Both the position numbers and the translations under genes were made by a program. Below the pieces are notes generated by a model, which saw nothing but the letters and a program-made list of their open reading frames with translations, was not told where the DNA came from and made no database searches. Positions 45,624 to 58,444 of a DNA stretch of 64,000 nt are shown one piece after another. The stretch is from assembly GCA_036768485.1 (NCBI GenBank), contig JAVLUZ010000142.1, positions 2,303,259 through 2,367,258 on the forward strand, given 5' to 3'. Source of the stretch: Mermis nigrescens. Taxonomy: Eukaryota > Nematoda > Enoplea > Mermithida > Mermithidae. The stretch's first letter is position 1; the number at the start of each line of letters is the position of its first letter.

Positions 45624-46286
45624 GCGCCCCGCATGCAATTTTCGCTTCAATTGAACAAAATGCTATCAAAGTGTAATTCTTTACCACCGAACTTTTACTT
45701 CACGATCTGCAGTACATTGCGAGCAGTGTCAATCCCAAAAACATGTCATAAATTGATTTATGGGGCTATCGATTTTTCAATGGATATCACCATACGTGGG
45801 CAGCAAGAAAATTCTGGGGGGTGCAAGATTTTTGAAGGTCAAAGAATGGCCTTAAAATGGTGGTATGGCGATAAAAACACCATTTTTCGACGTTTCTCAT
45901 CAAGCACTATCCATTGGCATCAAAAATTGCGAAAAAAACGAAAAAAAATTTCAAAATTTGAATTCTGTGGGGGTATTTTGATTTCTTGGGGTGTATTTTG
46001 GTTTCTGGGGGGTGCATACCCTCCCCAAACCCGCACGCCCAGGTGTGGATATCACTTCTCTGGAAATCCTGCTGGACCTATCCAATTTTTATTAAATTGA
46101 TTAAAAAATCGCTCTTTTATTATTTACAGAATGAAGGAAATCCGTTCGAAATTCGGGAAAAGAATTGATCAGTGTTATGCCTACTTCTCACAATGTACTG
46201 CAGATTGTGAAGTAAAAGTTCGGTGGTAAAAAATTACACTTTGATAGCATTTTGTTCAATTGAAGCGAAAATTGCATGCGGGGCGC
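45624..46286. repeat. 663-bp palindromic element with 96-bp arms
   Basis: Arm 45624-45719 (GCGCCCCGCATGC..CAGTACATTG) and arm 46191-46286 match as inverse repeats with about two differences. A family A MITE lies in the loop. A long ORF starting at 45459 runs through one arm and the MITE, so it is not a gene. Confidence 0.88.
45791..46047 (+). mobile_element. MITE family A, 257 bp
   Basis: It has perfect 8-bp duplication GATATCAC (45783-45790, 46048-46055). It is a full-length member and one of the best preserved copies. Confidence 0.93.
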
Positions 46287-46573
46287 TGAAAGAAAGTTGT
46301 TAATATATATTGGAAACCATGCATAAAAATATATTTCGCTACTATTTTCTGCTTCAATTTATACCACCTGACACTTATTTTCGTGCCTGTATACTTAATC
46401 TTTTGTTTTGCCCATAGCTCAATGAGCCTTTGTGAATTCAACTATTATGTTCTATGCCCACTAACTCTTAATGATATTTTCCAAAACTTAACGAGAAAAT
46501 TTTTTCCACGTTAAAAAAACGCTTTTTGTCCAACTGTCGCCATTTGAGTTTAAATTTATTCAATTTAGATCTG

Positions 46574-48897
46574 GGCCCGGTTGCTCGACTCCACCTTAAT
46601 AAAGGCGAACCATTAAGAATTAATTTTTAATGGTCGGCCGGTTGCTCGACTCCACCTTAACGCCAACGACCATTAAGATTCCCTTAACGAAACCATTAAC
46701 GTTAAGGTAAAACCTTAACTAATGGTTTCGTTAAGGTTCGTAAAAATCGGGTTGCTCGACTTGGCCATTAATTAATGGTCGAGCATTTGTTAAGGGAAGT
46801 TTAAGGGTACCATTAAAGAAACCATTAACAAAAACCTTTAATGGCTGCATCAAGGGAATTCTAATGGTAGCGTTAAGGTAAGCTTAATGGTTGCGTTAAG
46901 GGAAGTTTAATGGTTGTGTTAAGTTCACACGCATTACATGAGAATTTAAATGTCTTGGTTAAAATACATAGATATAAAACCTTGAGACCATAGTCATTGA
47001 AAATTCGAATTTTCTTTTATTTTACTCTTTTGATGCTTGACTTTTGGTGTTGGTTCGAATTCGGCTGATAATGGATTGCAGTGACAGCGATACACTTAAT
47101 TAGGAAAATAAAGGAAAACGCTCGTTAGTTTGGGTAAAACATAATTGGTTGCTTGCGATGATATGGAAATTAAAAAAATAGAGAAATAAAAATAGGGAAA
47201 TACAATTTTGATTTTAGCGCATTTTCGGCAACAGCTAAAGAAAATGAAGAAGTTAAATGAAAAAACTCGTTCTCGAATAAAATCAGGGTTGGCAAGGCTG
47301 GGTTTTTTGGGTTTTTTGCGGGTTTTTTGGGTGCAAAAAATTATTGGGTTTCGGGTTTTTATCCACAGGTTACCAATTTTTCAAATAGACTGAAATAAAT
47401 ACTGTAGGTGATTCAAATTGTATTTCCAATCTCTTTTTGTTTGCTTTATGCTGTTCCTTTGACTAGTAAAGGCTAACCAACCTCAGTCTGGTCAACACAG
47501 TGCCATGCTCAAAAATCTCAGCCCCTAGTTCACAATTGCCATCCCATGCTGCAAAACAGGGCGCTTTTATTCAGCCACCTCAATAGCCCACACTTTTCTG
47601 AGTTCGAACCAATTTTTCTATTTCCTAATATTTTTTGAGAGCCAGTGCATTTTTTGATCAAAATCTGGTAATGTCCGAGCATTGAAGAGGAAGATAAATA
47701 TGTACATATATGTATGTGGCAACCGCAGTGAACGATCGATTTTGTTGTTGGATTTCAATATTAGCTGCATAGAGTTGTTGCTCTTTGTTTTTCTCGTTTC
47801 TTGCAGCTGTTGGAGTATTCCTAGCTACTTTATGTAGCTCTAGTTGTCATTTCCATCAAAAAACCCAATAAAACCCCAATAAAGCACAAAAAACCAAAAA
47901 AAACCAAATAACCTAAAAACCCAAAGTTCAAAATGTTCAAATCTGGGTTTTTCCCATACCTGAATAAAATCTTTATTAAAATTTATTGTCATTAAAATGA
48001 ACCAATGGATTTCATTTGACCGTGGATCGACGAGCATGTATCATATTATTAAATAAAAGAATAATGAAAGAAGCTTTACTTTTTAAGTGTGAAATGTTAT
48101 CATTTAGTTATCTCGTGAAAACGATAATTGAATATATGAAGTCTCTATAAGAACCGCGTTTTAATTGTCATAAAATTATGTAGTTGGAAAAATTTAATAG
48201 TTAAAAAAATTTCTATTTATGTAAAGATGAGGTTTGTATCAGCCATTTTTCTACAATTCGCATTGTCAGTAGGCAGCGCCTGCAACTAGAAAAAATGATA
48301 AAATAATATTATTGTTATGAAATCTTCAGTATTAAGGATAACTTGCTAAATCTAAATCGGTCATAAAAATTCATCGTCATTGAAATTAGTCAAAGGACTT
48401 CTTTTGACTTCGAATCGGCGAGAACTTGTCATAATAGTAAAAATCGGAACGATAGGAAGAAGCACCATTTTTCAATGTGAAAAATAATCAATGAGTTCGT
48501 TAATGTAGCTCTTGACCTACCTTAAAGAATGAACCTTAATAAAACCATTAAAGTCGTTGAGGTGAAGCCCAGCAACCCAATTTACCTTAAAGAAACCATT
48601 AAACGCTCAATGGAAGCGTTAAGGTTTCAGTCGAGCAACCGGTTTTAAGGTAGACATTAAAAAACTGAGCCTTAATTAATGGCTGCACTAAGGTGGAGTC
48701 CAGCAACCGAAATTTAAATCGACCATCAGACTACCCTTAAAGTCGAGCTTAATGGTGGAGTCGAGCAACCCGATTTTTTTAATGGTTTCGTTAAGGTAGA
48801 AATCGGACTTAACGCGACCATTAATTAATGGTTGCGTTAAGGTGACAATTAACGTTAAGGTAAACATTAGTTAATGGTCGAGTCGAGCAACCGGGCC
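46574..48897. mobile_element. PIF/Harbinger-like element, 2.3 kb, non-autonomous
   Basis: The ends are GGCCCGGTTGCTCGACTC and its exact inverse, flanked by CTG on both sides (46571-46573, 48898-48900). A 3-bp CWG or TWA duplication with a GG-start TIR fits PIF/Harbinger. The end motif CGGTTGCTCGACTCCACCTT is reiterated several times at both ends (46635-46760; 48560-48780), mixed with TTAATGGT and ACCATTAA words. No transposase or Myb-like protein is left. A hAT-like element sits inside. Confidence 0.88.
47284..47962. mobile_element. hAT-like element nested in the Harbinger-like one, 679 bp
   Basis: It starts CAGGGTTGGCAAGG and ends CCCATACCTG, with perfect 8-bp duplication AATAAAAT (47276-47283, 47963-47970). 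Subterminal GGGTTTTTTGGG on the left and CCCAATAAAACCCC on the right form an imperfect inverted zone. Confidence 0.85.
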
Positions 48898-49178
48898 CTG
48901 ATCTTTAATTTAAGAAAGTTCGATAGATTTGATCCTAGCTAGTGGATTCTAATAGATTCTGAGTACAGATGTTAACATTGGCATGACGGGCTGGCTTCTG
49001 CGTAGCTCGAAGTTACCTACTAAACTTAAAGCAAACCCGGAGTTTTTATTATAAAATTTATCTTAAGAAACACTTTCTTCAAGTTTTGTTTCACATGCAA
49101 GCAAATTATTTCGCTGACGACTTTTAAAGAAAGAGTTACATAAAAATATTGTACTTCGTGAGTATAAGCAGGGATAGC

Positions 49179-49361
49179 CATACATGTTAGAAGGTGGTGA
49201 GGGATTCCTCCACCAGAAGCCATCCTCCGAAGCCGGAAATTTTTTGAACCCCCCAATTTTTGAAAAAAAATCGAATTTGTAGGCCGTTTTTATGTGTTTT
49301 TGACCATTTTGGCCAAAAATTGGAGGTCATTACCCCCAAATTTTGAGCCTTTACATGTATG
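49179..49361. mobile_element. MITE family B, 183 bp
   Basis: The ends are CATACATGTTAG and TTTACATGTATG, flanked by GGGATAGC and GTGATAGC (49171-49178, 49362-49369), an 8-bp duplication with one change. It shares GAAGCCGGAAA and TTATTGAACCCCC-type phrases with the 6796 copy. Confidence 0.82.
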
Positions 49362-49369
49362 GTGATAGC

Positions 49370-51184
49370 CCAGAAATTAATATATTAATGCCTACCTAAT
49401 GTATCCACTTTGTTGGTGAGTTGCTTTTGCTTTAGCGAGCATGAAACAGACGAAGAAGAGGTAGTATACTGTACCTGGATCAAAGCAAGTTAAGCGATCG
49501 AAAAGTAAGTCAGATAAGAAAGATCTACTTATTACATGTATTTCTGTCTATCTAAGTACCCACACATTCTCACATATCCAGTGATATTATGTTAAACTTG
49601 CCCAGACGCCGTTCATTCTTACCCTTGTCAGCATGATACTTAAAACCACGTGTAAGTATTTACATCAAAAAACCTTTGAACTTTTTTATGTTTTAAAATT
49701 TTTTACCAATCTAGTGAGTAGAAAAATTAACCGGATTCATTTTAGGCGTTTTAGGGCATTTATTTTCATGTAAAATTTCAAATTGTAAATAAATAATGAT
49801 ATCTTCTCCATCCTCGATGCCTAGGCAATACGAAAATTTAGATGAGGACAATGCGAATTACGAAAACTGACAAATGTTTTAGCTAAGGTTTTTAATTCAT
49901 CACTTTTTTCATACTTAAATCATTACCTCTATTTCATTGAAACGTCATAAAAATGAGAAACTCGGCAAGTGGTTATGGAAGCATAAGATTAAAACTAAGT
50001 AATGGGGTTTTGTGGATCCGCAGGCTTTTCAAAGAACCCTTGATTTTTTCGAGCGTTGCACCTTGTCGTACGCTACAAACTCGATAGAATTATGATAAGG
50101 ATACGAAGAGACGAATTAGGAATGCACGTAGTTGATTTTTTTAATCTTTGACATAGATTTACTCAGCTGAAGGGCTGGTTTTACAGTGGCATACTTTGGC
50201 AAAGTCGACATTGGTCAAACTCGACTTTTCTCGGTAAAGTCGACATGAAAACAAATTTCACTGTGCAGCCTCCAAAACTGACTCTAATAGCTCAGTCCGT
50301 GTTCGTTTACGTTTCACATTCTTCCTCTACATGTTTTCTGCATATTAGTAGCGCGAGTACACAATCGTCTACTGATTTAGGTTCAATATGATAAAATTTG
50401 GATTATAACGATAGTTCTCGATAAAATAAGTAAACTATCATGCCATTTTAGTCGTTTATCAGACTGCAAAGATTGCTGATTAGATCCATTCGATTTCTAT
50501 CGAACACAGCGTGACATTCGAAGTGGCAGACTATAGTCTGCAATTATATTCCATCCAGACTAGGCACCACATCCGATGTTCTTTCGACCGTGCTGATTTA
50601 TCGTATAAAGAGTTGCACTTACGGTAATTTATAAATAGCAATGGTTTCGCAAAATAAATTCCTACATACATACATGATACGGTACTCAAACGACACGAAT
50701 TGTTGCACGGATTCAGTCCTCAAATTATTTATTAAAACGCAGGAATTTTCAAAAAAACACATATATGCTTAGATAAAATGAAGCCTCTTCTGTGTCTATT
50801 TTTTTACTCTTTTTTAGATGACGATTAAAAAATGAATGTTATTTTTGCATGTTGACCTTTTACACTTGGTGACGGTTACTGAAGGACCTGTCAAGTATTA
50901 GTGTTATTTTTGAAGTTCATATGTACCTATGCATGTGTATGTATATGACAATTCTTATTTAGCTTTTATGGATCAGAATAAATAAATAAATATAATTTGT
51001 AAATCCTGTTGATAAATAAATCCGACCAACAAAACCTGTTACTTTTGCTTTCAAAATTTGTGTAAAGTTCCGGAAGAACACTATCTTCAATTTTCTTGCA
51101 ATGAGTACGTTTCCCGACATTTAGCTGCATGGAATCGGCTAACGTCGGGAAAAGGAATTACTCCTTTCCGATTGATCTACTGGA
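49370..51184. other. no gene assigned
   Basis: This is AT-rich. The word AAGTCGACA is repeated around 50200-50245. An ORF at 51058-51240 has a protein-like first 40 codons (VPEEHYLQFSCNEYVSRHLA..) but ends in a diverged MITE and has no clear acceptor, so I do not call it. Confidence 0.4.
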
Positions 51185-51346
51185 CACATGTGCGTGCGGG
51201 TGCTTCGCGAGGGAGGGGGTTTACACCCCGCAGAAGTTGAAAACCCTTCCGCAGATCACTATAGACCCAACAGAATTCTATTTTTAGTAACATTTTTGGC
51301 AATTTCACCCAATCAGACCCCAAGATTTTTTTGCTGCCCATGTATG
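51185..51346 (-). mobile_element. MITE family A, diverged, 162 bp
   Basis: It starts CACATGTGCGTGCGGG and ends TTGCTGCCCATGTATG, matching both family ends, but the flanks do not show a duplication. Confidence 0.6.
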
Positions 51347-54133
51347 GTCGGCTGTATCATCGATTAAAGCTGAATATGCACTTCCATATATGAACTTTGT
51401 TAGTACCTTCAGCTTATGGATTGAGAATTGCATTTTAATCTTAAGACAACGTTTCTTCTGTCGTTCGTCAATGGCGGAGTTATATTTGGTAAGCTATAAT
51501 TGGACAGGCCTATTTGAGCTTCAGTAAGCAGAACAAGATATTTATTTGATGTATTTTATTTAAGAGCTAAACAGATCGCAACTAATTGAAGCGATGTAAG
51601 ACGCCTTTTTCTTGTGACCACTGTGAATTTCGTAAATGAACATATTAACTACTGCTAGCTAAGCTCATAGCACTAAGCGATTGTTCCTATGTACTTGTAT
51701 CAAAAAGCCGTATTTATTCATAAGTTGGGCTCGTTGGAGCAGTGATACACTTGTTCTACGATGTGAGCTTTTCCTAAGTTTTTTCTTTGCTTTTTCTATG
51801 TCTTTTTATAGTCATAATGGAAAATCCTATAAGATTCGGTCGTCGTGCAAATGAATACTTCTTTAAAATGGATAAGAAACAGATACAAAGATACACATCA
51901 GGCTAGAAATTCTAAAGTTTTAGGAAAATTTTTTTCAAAATCAAAAATTAACCAAAAAACTGGTTTTAGATGAAAAACGCCATTTCATAAAGTCTCTAAT
52001 GAAACTTTTGTAAGGAACTTGGAATTAGTATGAAATTTTAATGCATCAAATAATTAACGTCTTATTTTTCAACGAATATCATTTAAAAACGCCTCGCGAT
52101 TTTGTACATGCATAAGCATTATGCATTTTCGTAGGAAATTTTATAAGCGAAATTACGTTTCGAAAGAAAATTTTACTTCCTTAAAATATTTACCTCCCAT
52201 TTGTAGCTTATTCTCATTCAGCTGTACTGCAGCCTTTTGTAATATCAATCTACATCATATAAAAACTCATTTTCTGCATTTATGAAATACTTGGGTTACG
52301 TATTTGCGTACCAATGTAATTCTAATGGATGTTGCATCTTGTTTTGAACGATCAATAATCATTTTTGCGGAACGATTGATCCAACAAACTGATCTATAAT
52401 AACATTGCGTCATGATGAATAATGCTGCGATTACTTTCATGTGATGTTAGATGTTCGCAGGTAGATGCATCCAAGTCAAACTTTTTTGCTTTCTCAAGTG
52501 TGTCGAATTCGTTTTTATCTCTGAAAATTCATTATACAGAGGCAGGCGACTGAACTGAATTTTTTATTGCTAATGTCGTATTGTGCATTGCTAATTATAG
52601 GTGAATACAAATGTTATCCTTCTTCTTCAATTTCAGTATTAACGTATCATGTTTTTCTTTTTCCATGTTGAAAATTCTGGGACGAGAGTGAGCCCAAAAT
52701 TTCTTCTTATAGTACTTTTTTGGGCTTAAAAACGATATTTTTAAGTCAAAAACGCCATTTTTAGAAACTTAAGATGAAAATTCAACAAAATATGTTAAAT
52801 AACTACTTAAAATTGATACTCTCAGCTAAATGATCATTAAAAAGTTGAAAGAGCATATTTTATATGGTCTTGGGAAAGTCGAAAATTCTGGGAGCCTGCA
52901 GCAATTCGCCCGTATCCAGGATTCGACCAGGGAGAGGACCCAAGATGCCTTAGATCTTTTCTACGAATTCGCTCTCATTCTTTTTCCCTTCTTTTTTGGC
53001 TTTACTTTCTGCATTCTTTGCACATGCAAAGCTGAATTTGAAACATTGTTTTTACCTTAGATGTAAATTCAACTTCCCACGTGCAAAAGACGTAGAAAGT
53101 ATGGTCGTGATTCGAGAAAAAATGATGATGGTGAATTTATGGAGAAAGACATTGTCTTTTTCTGTATTTGGTTATCAAACTCAGAGTTATTGAAAAAAGT
53201 TCATGCTCTTCAGAAATGGTAAAAGTGAATTAATGGCATACATTAAGCGCGGTATTTTTGTGGTTTAGTAAAAAGCCATTTATTTCAAAATTAGCTTGCA
53301 TATTTCAAGGAGTCACTAGTATCACGTTCTCAAGAACTGTTTCTTAATCCACTTGAATTCGAGAATTGAACGATTGAAGTACGGAAGAAACAAGTTTTCC
53401 TTGTGTTTAAATTAGTGCATTTTAAATATTTTTCTAATTTTTCAAATTGATGTATATTTTCCCTCAATGAGTTTTAAATTTGAAACAATCGTCATTTTTT
53501 AGTCACACTTGAGGCTAAATTGTAAAAAATAGTTTGTGTGCGATGCGGAGAGCTGAATTGAAGCTTTTATATGATTATCACTTATCAGTCACGATCGAAG
53601 TTTCAGTGACTGGAAAACAATACGATGAAAAAATGTAGGCTGTTCGGAAAGGCGCAACGTTATCGAATATGCTGATAACGTTCCTGTTTTCCTTCTCCTA
53701 ATAAGAATTTTTCATATCTGTTGCCAATTTCAATTCTTCGATTTTTTGGGGATGGAGTTTGACTAAGCAATTGCCGTTGAACCCTGCAGAATTTATAATT
53801 TTCTCGAAAAATAATATAAAAGTCAGTTTATTTCAAAGAGTTTTTAGGTATTTTTTGGCTCAGGTAGGTTATTCAGTTCTTCGCGCCAAATAGCCAGTTT
53901 TGATTACAACGTAATTTATGTTTTTACGTGTATTAGTTTCTATGTTTCAGAATATAATATCACTAAAGTCATAGAAATAATATTTTAATATTTGAATGTT
54001 AACCCATCATTCTTCGAAGCAGGAGGTGCTTCAGAAAAAATTTTAACTGACCATCTCAGTATTTTCATCTCAGTAATTTATGTATTAGTTTTTTATTTAA
54101 AATGTATATTTATATATTTTAAATATATTTAAA
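51347..54133. other. no gene seen
   Basis: This is nearly 2.8 kb of AT-rich sequence. A short ORF at 52830-53060 starts in a decayed family A-like phrase (AATTCTGGGAGCCTGCAGCA). I found no splice-bordered exon with recognisable protein. Confidence 0.45.
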
Positions 54134-54892
54134 GCAAAGAAAAATGCTCTGGTGGAACAAAAAAGACGAATATACTTGTAATTGTGGATTATTAAGGATG
54201 TAAAGGAGGGGACCAGGAAAAAGCTACCTAGGTATGTGCCTAATGTCGCAAAATCTGCTAAAAATCAGACTTTCTCTTAGAAACGCAGAAAATCGAAGTG
54301 TATTCCGCGGCCTACATATTGCAATAGATTATTGAACCAAAAAATGATTGAAAAAGCAGCAAGTTAGCTATGCAGTAGCTATGGGAAATTAGATGAAGTG
54401 AACAAGACAATCAAAGAAATTGTTGGTTTAAAGCAACAGGAAACGCGTAAGCTTACATGAAACAGACTAAATGTAGGTACACTTGCATGCCCGCAACGAT
54501 TGTCTGCACTAATCAATTGACGTCAGGTTTGCTTGCTATAATGCTCATGCTAACAGAATAAAACACCTTTCAGTACAATTACAATTAGGTTTTTATCAAT
54601 CATGATACGAAGCAAGTCAGCCTAGCAACTTGCAAGCAATTTACAAAAAGTAAACATTTGAGATCATGTTTGTACACTTTGATGTGAAGCATTGAAAATT
54701 ATTTAAAGGTTACACTTTTCCTGAGGCCGCAGAATATACTTCGATTTTTTGCGTTTCTTAGAGAAAGTCTGATTTTTTAGCAGATTTTACAACTTTAGGC
54801 ACATACATAGGTAGCTTTTTCCTAGTCCCCTCCTTTTACATCCTTAATAATCCACAAATACAAGAATATTAATCTTTTCTGTTTTTCTTTGC
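54134..54892. mobile_element. TIR element, copy 3 (759 bp)
   Basis: It starts GCAAAGAAAAATGCTCTGGT and ends TTTTCTTTGC. TA follows on the right (54893-54894); on the left it is AA, probably a mutated TA. The long inverted repeats are kept. Confidence 0.75.
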
Positions 54893-56865
54893 TAGTGCCC
54901 TACTTTTAATTAGCATTATTTGAGTAAATCAGTCAGTAAACACATACGGTAACATGCCACAGAAATGACAGCAGTCCAAGAACGCGGAAAACAATATTGT
55001 TCTGAACATTAGCATTATCTTTGCTAAACAAGACAATCTAACCTTATTTAAACGGATCAAAGGTTTTCAGCATTAACTTTACGCAATTATTGGGTGTAAA
55101 GGACACTTACGCTCAGATTCGTAATCCTGACGTTATATGGAACATTTTGAAAAAAATTAAGCTTCTGCAAAGCTCTAAAACTAAATCTAATTTTCAGTGT
55201 AAACTTTACTATTGGATGTAAAGAAACTATACAGTCAGATTCGTAATCCTGACCTTACGGAACATACTTGGGAAAAATTCACGTTTTGCATAGCTCTGGA
55301 AGTAAAATAATTTTGTGGTGTAAACTACACATTAAGAATAAATGAATAGTGCAGGCTTTACACAACTACTGGGCTGTCGAGGTAACTAATAGTCAGATTC
55401 GTAATTCCGACGTTACGTAAAACATTTTGAAAAAATTCAGCTTCCGCAAGGCTCTAGAACTAAAATTAATTCGCAGTGTAAACTTTACACAGCTACAGAG
55501 TGTAAAGGAGATTTTTTCAGATTCATTATTCTGATATTACTCTGATATTATGATCAACATTTATGAAAAAAATTATTCCCCTACAATGGCCTGATGATAA
55601 ATAAATATTAGATGTAAACCACTTTACACCACTGTTGAGTGTAAACAAATGCGCTCAACTAGCGTATCACGTTCGATTCTGGTACATTTTAAGATTTGAG
55701 GTCATGTCCATCCAAACTCATAACCGGAGTAGTTGACAGAAAAAAACAACACAGGAACACGTTAAACACACCCAATTTTTGATTTTACACCTCCCAAGAA
55801 AGCTCAATATTGATGTAAATAAACGCAATTTGCTGTGACGTGTACTTCTTAGAAAGTAATTTATTTTTTATTCTACTCGACTTGTCCCGTGGCGAACAAA
55901 AAAAGCGACAAAACGTATTTTCCCATCATCCAAGACATTGTAAACTTTAAAAATCTGATCCTAACTCCCCGTTGAGTGTAAATAAATTCGATTTGGGCCA
56001 CTATGTAGCCTTTTAATTGTAGTACGTTTGTATGCGCAAAACTTCTGCTCCGCAAAATATTTGAGATTTTTAACAATCAAAACAGGGAGAAAAACGTGTT
56101 TTTTCGCCCATTTTACACCCCTGATTTCGAACCCTACACCCCTATAATTAAGTCAATATTGAGTTTTTTAACGCGGCTAGCTTCTACGTTTATCCATTAG
56201 ATCGAGTTTTATTTTTTCTACTCAATTTATCCTGACTTATAAGCGAAAAATTTGGCAGAAAAATCTTAGACGAAATCAGGTTTTACACCATCCACTAGAG
56301 TGCAAAGTTTGAACCCCTAGATCTGACTCCAGTTTAAGTGAAAGAAAGTTTGCAGGTAAGCTAAAGGTAACCCTTGGTCCGTAGTACATTTCTACTGAAA
56401 GGCTTCTGGGGGACTCTTATACAACGAGTTTGGCAGCCATAAACAAGTCGAAAACTCGACTAAAATGCATTTTTTACCCTCAGATTCTTTACACTCTTTG
56501 CACTGTCACTCTAGAAATAGGTCACTTTTCAAAAAAACAAAAAGTGCCATCTATTTTAATGAATGGTCTATATTTAAAATAACCAGACTTAACAGAATGC
56601 AAAATTGAGCTAGAAAAGTCGTGAGCCCGCCAAAATTTTAAAAAACTATATGTTATAACGTAACAGTAAAACTTTACATGCGCTTTACACACCGGGCATT
56701 GATTTAAAAGAAAAACAAAAAAGCACGGGCAGCAAATTTTTATCATCTATCTTTTAAAAAAAAACGGAAAATACAGAAGTGTCCCGTTATAGCTGTAGGA
56801 GGAGTCACTTTTTCGGGGGTCCAAGTAAATTATAGGTACGAGCTAACGCTTTACCTATGATCTAG
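54134..56865 (-). repeat. composite GTGTAAAG repeat, copy 3 (2.7 kb, inverted)
   Basis: Reading on the minus strand, it starts TAGGTAAAGCGTTAGCTCGT..CCTATAATTTACTTGG, then ACAGCTATAACGGGACAC, the GTGTAAAG body, and the TIR element at its left edge. The palindromic start is decayed compared with copy 2. Confidence 0.8.
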
Positions 56866-57122
56866 GCTAAGTACTTCGACTTATTTAAGTTGTTACAAGG
56901 GCAAGCGTGAAAAATGCCATCATTGCGACTCACTTGTCTCCTTTTGCTTATACATATGTCGCTCGTTCATTGGCTATATGTACTTTTTTGCTCTTTTTTT
57001 GCATTGCTTGTGATTGTCGCACGTTTTGTTATTTCGATTGAAAAAAAGTAGCTTACTTGGGCGATCTGAGGATTTTTTCAAAATTTTTATGTAATTATGA
57101 TGGAATTTGTTCGTGTTTTCAG

Positions 57123-57258
57123 CACCTTTATTCTCAATGTCCCGGAATGTAAAGTCAAGCTATGAATCCAACATTGGGAATTCAAGATGGCGACGAGCGG
57201 AGGAACATTTTTACCAAGGCATCATCATTCAGACAATCAGTGTCTGAATTACTGACAG
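57123..57258 (+). CDS. candidate 5' coding exon, unknown gene
   Basis: A good acceptor (gttcgtgttttcag) is followed by 39 nt with an in-frame stop, then ATG at 57162. The peptide reads MNPTLGIQDGDERRNIFTKA followed by SSFRQSVSELLT. The exon ends in a strong donor ACAG|GTAAGC, phase 1. An in-frame stop just before the ATG, a consensus donor and a polar, non-repetitive peptide argue for a real gene. A possible second exon is at 61293, four kilobases on. I do not recognise the protein. Confidence 0.55.
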
Positions 57259-58124
57259 GTAAGCTTAAAATGAAGATGTCTATAAATTATTGATTCAATG
57301 TCTTACATACATCGTAATTTTAATGAACCAATGTTAAAAATTAAATAAACAAAAAATAGCGCCTATGGTTTTCATTCGACAAATTTTTAATGTCTGTCAA
57401 AGAGGCCCAGTTTGTCGTGCGACACATTTTTATTAAGATACGGAAATGGATCGCCTGGTACGGCGGGTAGTCTAAAGATGACATGAGACACTTACGTAAT
57501 GCTATAATAATTATATAAAGCTTCCTTTTCAGACTTAGTGCTGCTAAGATGAAATACCGATTATCATTCCTTATCAGTAACAATTTTTTATGATTTGCGA
57601 GTGAATCGTTTATCACCAAATATTTAGTTCTTTGAGAGACCGATTGAATTGAAATTTCTTTAGTATGACGAATTCGAGTGAACAATACCGTAATCGTACT
57701 AATAGACTATATGAATAAGTGTTTATTCTGTCTACCTTGTGAACAGTTAAATAATATTTCTGCAGTGCCGGAGGTATCCTTTTTAAAAGCAATGTACTAA
57801 TTTTTGACCATGGATGTAAAGTGCCTGTAAATCTGAAGGGCAGGTTCTTTAGCTTCACAAATTAACATTTTGAATTAGTTTAATAAACTTATTTCACAGA
57901 TTGAATTAACTCGGATTTAAATTCAGATTCCAAATATTAAAAAAGTGGAGAATGACTTAGTCATCAACAAAATGTATTTTTGACCGACACGATAGAATTA
58001 GCATCTTCATGAGTAGTTTTTAACTTCATTGCCTTACTCTGCGACAAGCCTAGAAGTAGAAATAAAAATAAATTTTCTTAACCTTTCCCCCTGTGAAATA
58101 ATACGCGAGGACGGATATCATCAC
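57259..58124. other. no gene seen (possible intron)
   Basis: Minus-strand ORFs at 57341-57858 overlap each other and show no motif. If the 57.1-kb exon is real, this is intron. Confidence 0.4.
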
Positions 58125-58273
58125 CGCAGTAGCCAAATTCTGGGGGTCTGGATGGTGTAAAACCGGTGAAAATCTCTAAAAAAACATGCAAATAATTCAA
58201 TTCGGGTGTCTATCGATTTTTGGGGGTATACCGAATTGTCGGGGATTAAATTCCAACCCTATGCCCATGGGTG
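58125..58273 (+). mobile_element. MITE family A, short form, 149 bp
   Basis: It is flanked by ATCATCAC and ATCGTCAC (58117-58124, 58274-58281). It has CCAAATTCTGGGGGTCTGGA, AATTCAATTCGGG and CCCATGGGTG. It belongs with 44192 and 63350. Confidence 0.78.
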
Positions 58274-58444
58274 ATCGTCACTGTATGCTAGCGAAGAAAT
58301 TATAGACAATTTGTTTTTACTTTACACATTCGACAAAGAAAGTCTATTCATTAGGCGTACGTCACATTTTACGTCATCTACTGTTTTTTCTCAATTTAAT
58401 TAAACACGTGGGAAGACACTACCTCACGGGCTATTTATCATGGG

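Noticed and set aside
45459..46100. 213-codon ORF as a gene
   Set aside because: It runs through an inverted-repeat arm and then through a family A MITE; the latter half is repeat sequence and there is no motif.
51058..51184. Exon-like peptide with VPEEHYLQFSC
   Set aside because: No acceptor precedes it and the frame ends in a diverged MITE; composition alone is not enough.
57341..57858. Two minus-strand ORFs of 81 and 114 codons
   Set aside because: They overlap in different frames, lack motifs and have no splice context; likely chance.
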